Source of the DNA: DAIRVC01 sp036803025
GTDB lineage: Bacteria > Chloroflexota > Anaerolineae > Anaerolineales > E44-bin32
DNA length: 12,316 bases
NCBI GenBank assembly: GCA_036803025.1
Contig: DAIRVC010000070.1
Span: forward strand, 1-12,316
Direction: 5' to 3'
Shown: positions 7,879-12,316 of the stretch, piece after piece
Layout: every line of letters starts with the position of its first letter
How positions within the stretch are numbered: position 1 is the stretch's first letter
The notes under the pieces: model-generated
The model's database searches: none
What the model was told of the DNA's origin: nothing
What the model saw: only the letters and a program-made list of their open reading frames with translations
Translations under genes and position numbers: made by a program

Positions 7879-7880
7879 CG

Positions 7881-7917
7881 GCGCCCCTATGCCCCGAGTC
7901 AGCCGCAGCCGGGGCGC
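7881..7917. terminator. GC-rich inverted repeat after lepA, weak terminator or promoter-proximal hairpin
   Basis: GCGCCCC (7881-7887) pairs with GGGGCGC (7911-7917). A competing inner pairing is GCCCCG (7891-7896) with CGGGGC (7910-7915). It begins 2 bases after the lepA stop. There is no T-run after the stem, so it is not a classical intrinsic terminator. Its second arm ends 5 bases before the -10 box of the next gene, so it could instead be a protein-binding site. High GC makes such pairings common by chance. Confidence 0.3.
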
Positions 7918-7922
7918 GAAGG

Positions 7923-7928
7923 TATAAT
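7923..7928 (+). promoter_or_regulatory. Consensus -10 box for the envelope gene cluster, predicted leaderless
   Basis: A perfect TATAAT stands out in GC-rich sequence and ends 8 bases before the GTG start at 7937. No Shine-Dalgarno lies between them and no clear -35 hexamer lies upstream. The 8-base gap is identical to that of the ubiA-like promoter. It probably drives the four genes 7937-12316. Confidence 0.5.
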
Positions 7929-7936
7929 TCCGCCCT

Positions 7937-8941
7937 GTGCGACCTCGAGGCACGGGCTGGCTGGGCATTCTCCTTGGACTCATGGTCAGCGTGGCGGCCA
8001 TCGCCCTGGCCGTGTCTTGGGCAGGCTGGCGGCCCTTGGTGGAGGCCCTGCGGGGGGCGTCCTACGCCGCGCTGATCCCGGCCTTGCTGCTCTACCTGAT
8101 CTCGATGACGGCGCGTGCCCTGGCTTGGCGGGCGATCCTGGGCGGACGCGTCCCGCTCATGCGCCTGCTGGCTGGGCTGAACGAGGGCTACCTCCTCAAC
8201 AACCTGCTCCCCTGGCGGATGGGAGAGGTAGGTCGGGCGGTCCTGGTGGGCCGCCGGCCGCCGCTCTCGACTTCGATGGTTCTGTCCTCCATCATCGTCG
8301 AACGCCTCCTGGATATGATCCTGGCCGTCGGCCTGCTGCTGTCGCTCGGCGGGATGGTGCTGCGTGTGGCGTGGGCCACGCGTGCGATGATGCTCGGCGG
8401 CGCGGCGGTCGTGGTTGCCCTGGCGGCGCTGCTGCTGGTCCTCTGGCGGCCGGCCCTGATCGATTGGATCGTCACGCACCTGCCGGGCGGGACGGCGCGC
8501 TGGGGAGCGATCGGTTCCGGCGTCCGAAACGGGTTGGGCGTCTTGCGGACGCCTTCAGATCTGCTGCAGGCCTTCGCATGGATGGCCGTCAGTTGGGGTC
8601 TGGCGGCCGTTGAGTACTGGATCGTGCTGCGTGGATTCGTGCCCGAAGCCCCGCCGGCGTGGGCGCTGTTCACCCTTTGTGTCACGCTTCTGGGTGTGGC
8701 CGTGCCCTCGGCGCCGGGCTACTTCGGGGTCTTCGAGGCGTCGGCCGTGGCTGCCCTGGCGGTCTTCGGCGTGAACAGCGGCGCGGCGCTGGCCTACGCA
8801 CTGATCCTTCACGCGCTCCATTTCGGGACCACCACGCTCCTGGGAGCGATCGCCCTGTCCGGCGAAGGTGAGACGCTCGGGGGCGCCTGGCAGGCCGCGC
8901 GCCGCTGGCTGCTGCAACCTGGTTCGGCGCGAGCGGAATGA
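7937..8941 (+). CDS. UPF0104/YbhN-like integral membrane protein (lysylphosphatidylglycerol synthase TM-domain family)
   Basis: A 334-residue polytopic membrane protein with about eight hydrophobic segments. It carries the marks of the family that includes the flippase half of MprF: ARALAWR (59-65), NNLLPWRMGEVGR (88-100), VERLLD (121-126), and the late PSAPGYFGVFE (257-267) before the last helices. Family members move or help to move lipids across the membrane; this one has no aminoacyl-transferase domain. The GTG start gives MRPRGTGWLGILLG and sits 8 bases after TATAAT. Its TGA overlaps the next start as ATGATG, so it is co-translated with a GT4 glycosyltransferase. That placement suggests a glycolipid or polyprenyl-linked sugar as cargo, which is inference. 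It heads the plus-strand envelope cluster. Confidence 0.88.
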   Translation: MRPRGTGWLGILLGLMVSVAAIALAVSWAGWRPLVEALRGASYAALIPALLLYLISMTARALAWRAILGGRVPLMRLLAGLNEGYLLNNLLPWRMGEVGRAVLVGRRPPLSTSMVLSSIIVERLLDMILAVGLLLSLGGMVLRVAWATRAMMLGGAAVVVALAALLLVLWRPALIDWIVTHLPGGTARWGAIGSGVRNGLGVLRTPSDLLQAFAWMAVSWGLAAVEYWIVLRGFVPEAPPAWALFTLCVTLLGVAVPSAPGYFGVFEASAVAALAVFGVNSGAALAYALILHALHFGTTTLLGAIALSGEGETLGGAWQAARRWLLQPGSARAE

Positions 8942-10095
8942 TGCGCGTCCTGACGACGCTCTACTACTATCGCCCCCACTATTCAGGGCTGACGGTCTAC
9001 ACCGAACGGCTGGCCCGCGCACTGGCGCGCCGCGGCCATCAGGTGACCGTCCTGACCTCACGCTACGATCCTTCACTTCCTCTGTGCGAAAGCCAGGATG
9101 GCGTCGAAATCCGGCGCTTGCCGGTGGCCCTGCGCCTGAGCAAAGGCGTGGTCATGCCCTCGGCGGCCTACTGGGGGCCGCATCTCGCTCGTCAGCACGA
9201 TATCGTCCACGTGCACGTCCCACAGCTGGACGCCGCTCCGCTGGCGATCTGGTCGCGGCTGCTGGGCAAACCGGTCGTGATGACCTACCACTCGAATCTG
9301 AGATTGCCGTCGTCCCTTATCAACTGGCTGGCGAGCCACGCCTCACATTTGGCCGACAGCCTGACGGCCTCGGCGGCGAACGTGGTCGTGGCCAATACGC
9401 ACGATTACGCGGCCAGCACGCCGACCCTTCGTCGTCACATGGGCAAGCTGGTTGTTGTCCCGCCGCCGGTGGACATGCCGCCGATCGAACCGGCCGAACT
9501 TGCGCGGCTTCGGGAGCGACTGCGGGTGCGGCGCGGCGAGCAGATCATCGGGATGGCCGCCCGCCTCGCCAGCGAGAAGGGCGCCGAGATCCTGGCCCTG
9601 GCGATGCCGGCGGTGCTGGCCCGCTACCCCAGGGCGCGCGTGGTTTACGTGGGCCAGTACCTGGACGTGATGGGCGAAGAGGCCTACGCGCGGCGCCTGG
9701 CGCCGCTGATCGCAGCCCTCGGCGATCGCTGGACCTTTCTGGGGACTCTCTCCGAGGCGGAGAAGGCGGCTTTCTTCGCGTTGTGCGATGTGACCGTCCT
9801 ACCGAGCCTGAACAGCACCGAGAGCTTCGGGATGGTCCAGGTCGAATCCATGATCTGCGGCACCCCCGTGGTCGCCAGCGACCTGCCCGGCGTGCGTGAA
9901 CCGACATTGGCCACCGGCATGGGGCTGCGCATACCGGCCGGCGACGCACCTCGCCTGGCGGAAGCCATTCTGAGCGTGCTGGACCACCCCGGGCGATACC
10001 GCAAAGACTCGGCCCAGATCGCCCGATGGTTCTCCTCGGAACGCGCGGCTGAACAATACGAGGAGATCTTCCTGTCGTTGCTGCGCCAGCGCTGA
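8938..10095 (+). CDS. GT4-family glycosyltransferase
   Basis: A 385-residue GT-B fold enzyme with no membrane segment; it should act on the cytoplasmic face, using a nucleotide-sugar donor. The N-terminal acceptor domain shows YRPHYSGLTVYTERLARAL (11-29) in place of the usual Gly-Gly loop, VTVLTSRYD (36-44), DIVHVHVP (88-95) and VMTYHSN (114-120). The C-terminal donor domain has GMAARLASEKG (205-215; Arg209 and Lys214 for the diphosphate) and the EX7E motif Glu295-SFGMVQV-Glu303, followed by GTPVVASDLPG (308-318). This layout is typical of GT4 mannosyl- or glucosyltransferases; the sugar cannot be read from the sequence. The ATGATG start lies over the preceding TGA. A start at the second ATG (8941) is equally possible. 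The methyltransferase gene begins 10 bases after the stop. Confidence 0.92.
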   Translation: MMRVLTTLYYYRPHYSGLTVYTERLARALARRGHQVTVLTSRYDPSLPLCESQDGVEIRRLPVALRLSKGVVMPSAAYWGPHLARQHDIVHVHVPQLDAAPLAIWSRLLGKPVVMTYHSNLRLPSSLINWLASHASHLADSLTASAANVVVANTHDYAASTPTLRRHMGKLVVVPPPVDMPPIEPAELARLRERLRVRRGEQIIGMAARLASEKGAEILALAMPAVLARYPRARVVYVGQYLDVMGEEAYARRLAPLIAALGDRWTFLGTLSEAEKAAFFALCDVTVLPSLNSTESFGMVQVESMICGTPVVASDLPGVREPTLATGMGLRIPAGDAPRLAEAILSVLDHPGRYRKDSAQIARWFSSERAAEQYEEIFLSLLRQR

Positions 10096-10105
10096 CCGGA
10101 CGCAT

Positions 10106-10903
10106 ATGGCGAAGGACTTCCTCTGGCCCCACATTTCGGCGCTACCGTACTTCCGGGCATTGCTGCGGGCGGTGGAAGCGCGCCTGCTCCAAGAAATCGA
10201 ACTCCCGTCCCCGGTCCTGGATGTCGGCAGCGGGGACGGGCATTTCGCGACAGTCGCCTTCCGCAGCCGGTTGGACGTGGGCATCGACCCCGACCGGCGG
10301 GTGATGCCGGAGGCCGCGCGCCGCGGCGGTTACCGACTGCTGTTGTGCACCCCCGGCGCGCGCCTGCCGGTGGCCGACAGTTCCTTCGCCAGCGCGCTCA
10401 GCAACAGTGTGCTGGAGCATATCCCGCAACTCATGCCGGTCCTGGTCGAGGTGAACCGAGCGCTCCAAATGGGGGCGCCCTTTGTGTTCACGGTTCCCAA
10501 TCCCGGCTACCGGACCGAGCTGAGCGTGCCGCGCTGCCTGCGGCGCATCGGGCTGAGCAAGCTCGGCCAGGTCTACAGCGACTGGTTCATGCGGATGTCG
10601 AGAACGCGGAACCTGTTCTATGAGGACGGGTGGGGGGAGCGGCTGGAGGCGGCCGGTTTCAGAATCGAACGCACTTTCCGCTACTTCTCCCCTCAGGCGC
10701 TGACGGTTCTCGAGTGGGGGCACTACTTCGGCGCGCCGTGCCTGCTGCCTCACTGGGCGGCCGGCCGTTGGATCGTGGCGCCCTATCGCTGGAGTCTGTG
10801 GTTGACGGAACGGCTTGTCCGGCGATACTATGACGAGCCTCCATCCGAGAGCGGCACTTACAGTCTCTACGTGGCGCGGAAGGTCCGGGATGCAGCCGAC
10901 TGA
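10106..10903 (+). CDS. Class I SAM-dependent methyltransferase
   Basis: A 265-residue protein of the methyltransferase-11 type. Motif I is PVLDVGSGDGHFATV (36-50), the ribose-binding acidic residue is Asp61 in VGIDPD (58-63), LPVADSSFASALSNSVLEHI (87-106) contains motif II and the common LEHI, and FVFTVPNP (126-133) is motif III. After the Rossmann core, a C-terminal part of about 100 residues is aromatic-rich and Arg-rich (WGHYFGAPCLLPHW at 204-217, YRWSLWLTERLVRRYYDE at 227-244), perhaps forming a membrane-associated lid. The neighbours are glycosyltransferases, so a sugar or lipid-linked acceptor is more likely than a quinone. This is inference. The start is ATG at 10106 with only a weak GGA upstream. 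The end overlaps the next gene by 14 bases. Confidence 0.9.
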   Translation: MAKDFLWPHISALPYFRALLRAVEARLLQEIELPSPVLDVGSGDGHFATVAFRSRLDVGIDPDRRVMPEAARRGGYRLLLCTPGARLPVADSSFASALSNSVLEHIPQLMPVLVEVNRALQMGAPFVFTVPNPGYRTELSVPRCLRRIGLSKLGQVYSDWFMRMSRTRNLFYEDGWGERLEAAGFRIERTFRYFSPQALTVLEWGHYFGAPCLLPHWAAGRWIVAPYRWSLWLTERLVRRYYDEPPSESGTYSLYVARKVRDAAD

Positions 10904-12316
10904 GACGGGTCCAGACAACTCCGCCGAGCCGACCGTCCTCGACTGGCTCAAGTCCTTGCTGCGCGGCCGGCCGCTGCCGATTCCCGACCGGCCTGCCGAA
11001 AGCCTGCCCCCACCGCCGTCGCCTGTGCCCCCACCACAATCGCGGCCTATGCGGATCCCATCCGTGCGGCTGACGCCGGCGCATTTCCGCCTGCCGTGCG
11101 CGCTGATCCTGGCCCTGTTTGCACAACTCGGGCTCGAGCAAGCCCGCGTGGGCGCGCCGGAATTGTCCCAGGGCCGGATGTGGGTCAGCTTGGCTGCCTA
11201 CATCCTGGCCGCGGCCGTGATGGCGTGGGCGGTGTGGCGCGGCGATCTGGGGCTGGAGGCCCCACCGGTCGCGCCGACAGCGCCCTTGTCGGAGAGCTAT
11301 CGCCCGCGTTGGCTGATCGCCGCGGCCGGCCTGAGCCTGCTGGCTTTCCTGTCCTCCAGCGACAATACGTTCACGCCGACGAATGTGTTCTTCTGGGCAG
11401 CGGCGCTGGCCGCGCTCCTGCTGGCGCTGTGGGAAGGGGACCTGCGGCTGCGACCGGTGCTCGGCCGCCTGTCAGCCTGGTTGCGCCAGCCGCATCTCGA
11501 TGTGCGCGTGGACTCATGGCAACTGCTTCTCGTCGTGGGGTTCGCGCTCGTCGCCGGGTTCCGGATCGCCCACTTGCCGGACGTGCCGCCGGAAATGGTC
11601 AGCGACCATGCCGAGAAGCTGCTGGATGTGGCCGACGTCCTCAACGGGCAGACCTCGATCTACTTCCCGCGCAACACCGGCCGTGAGGCGCTTCAGTTCT
11701 ATCTGGCCGCGGCGACGGCACGCCTGGCCGGGACCGGGCTGACCTTTGCGACCCTCAAGATCGGTACGGTGTTGGCCGGTCTGCTGACGCTTCCATTCAT
11801 CTATGGGTTCGGGAGCGAGATCGGCGGGAGGCGCACCGGCCTGGCGGCGATGATGCTGGCCGGGGTCGGTTACTGGCCGAACGTGCTGGCGCGCGTCGGC
11901 CTGCGCTTTCCGTTGTATCCGCTGTTCGCCGCGCCGGCGCTTTTCTTTTTGGCGCGCGGATTGCGGCTTAAGCGCCGCAACGATTTCCTTCTGTGCGGGC
12001 TGGCCGTCGGACTGGGTCTGCATGGCTACTCACCGGCGCGGGTCATCCCGCTGGTCGTTGCGGCCGGCGTGCTTGTGTACCTTGCGCACCGGGCCGCGGC
12101 CGGACACCGACGCACGGTGGTCGGCTGGCTGCTGGCGGCCGGCGTAGTGGCACTGGTCGTCATCCTTCCGCTGCTGCGGGTGGCCGTCGAGATGCCGGAC
12201 CAGGTCTTGTATCGCACACTGACCCGTGTGGGCGACGCCGAACGGCAGCTTCCCGGGCCGGCGCTGAGCATCTTCCTCTCTAACCTGTGGAATGGCCTGC
12301 GGATGTTCGCCTGGGA
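10890..12316 (+). CDS. GT39-like polyprenyl-phosphate-sugar glycosyltransferase, membrane protein (cut by right edge)
   Basis: An open frame from ATG at 10890 runs to the edge, giving 475 residues without a stop. GGAAGG lies upstream of the ATG, and the start overlaps the methyltransferase stop by 14 bases. The N-terminus is cytosol-like, with a Pro-rich tract at 40-53. Hydrophobic segments are seen near 68-83, 97-116, 140-155, 166-181, 209-227, 290-306, 317-331, 340-356, 367-395 and 410-429. The segment at 209-227 is followed by MVSDHAEKLLDVADVLNG (236-253) and GREALQFYLAAATARL (264-279). This resembles the first outer loop of GT-C enzymes of the ArnT/PMT type, with Asp239 and Glu242 as candidate catalytic acids. 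Such proteins transfer sugar from a polyprenyl phosphate outside the membrane. The first four helices are extra relative to the usual plan. C-terminal domains are not visible. Confidence 0.85.
   Translation, partial: MQPTETGPDNSAEPTVLDWLKSLLRGRPLPIPDRPAESLPPPPSPVPPPQSRPMRIPSVRLTPAHFRLPCALILALFAQLGLEQARVGAPELSQGRMWVSLAAYILAAAVMAWAVWRGDLGLEAPPVAPTAPLSESYRPRWLIAAAGLSLLAFLSSSDNTFTPTNVFFWAAALAALLLALWEGDLRLRPVLGRLSAWLRQPHLDVRVDSWQLLLVVGFALVAGFRIAHLPDVPPEMVSDHAEKLLDVADVLNGQTSIYFPRNTGREALQFYLAAATARLAGTGLTFATLKIGTVLAGLLTLPFIYGFGSEIGGRRTGLAAMMLAGVGYWPNVLARVGLRFPLYPLFAAPALFFLARGLRLKRRNDFLLCGLAVGLGLHGYSPARVIPLVVAAGVLVYLAHRAAAGHRRTVVGWLLAAGVVALVVILPLLRVAVEMPDQVLYRTLTRVGDAERQLPGPALSIFLSNLWNGLRMFAW

Overview
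The window is GC-rich and densely coded, with no RNA gene, mobile element or CRISPR array that I can see. The gene content suggests a Chloroflexota bacterium, most likely of the Anaerolineae type. The reasons are a mevalonate kinase beside an isopentenyl phosphate kinase (the alternative mevalonate route known in this phylum), a two-cysteine lipoprotein of a style I associate with that group, and start codons sitting directly against -10 boxes. This placement is inference; no rRNA or other marker gene is present to settle it.

Layout. Everything from the left edge to about 5168 reads on the minus strand, and everything from 5249 to the right edge reads on the plus strand. The divergence point is an 80-base region (5169-5248) carrying a promoter for each side. 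Minus strand, in transcription order: a UbiA-family polyprenyl-phosphate phosphoribosyltransferase-like membrane protein, mevalonate kinase and isopentenyl phosphate kinase, joined by two ATGA stop/start overlaps; then a separately promoted lipoprotein; then a PanB-family ketopantoate hydroxymethyltransferase followed closely by an unrecognised gene that runs off the left edge. Plus strand: tlyA (rRNA 2'-O-methyltransferase), lepA (elongation factor 4), then a four-gene envelope glycan/lipid cluster. That cluster is a UPF0104/YbhN-like flippase-type membrane protein, a GT4 glycosyltransferase, a class I methyltransferase and a GT39-like membrane glycosyltransferase cut by the right edge. Its genes overlap or nearly touch.

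How they work together. Mevalonate kinase and isopentenyl phosphate kinase are two steps of the branch in which mevalonate phosphate is decarboxylated to isopentenyl phosphate and then phosphorylated to IPP. The co-transcribed UbiA-family enzyme resembles those that put phosphoribose on a long polyprenyl phosphate, so the operon ties C5 supply to a lipid-linked pentose. The plus-strand cluster could use polyprenyl-phosphate sugars: the GT4 builds on the cytoplasmic face, the UPF0104 protein handles a lipid, and the GT39 protein transfers sugar outside. The link between the two clusters is inference.

Regulatory signal. Six promoters are proposed from -10 hexamers. Three share TAGAATCG. Three genes (ubiA-like, tlyA, UPF0104) start 6-8 bases after the -10 box with no Shine-Dalgarno, which predicts leaderless mRNAs.
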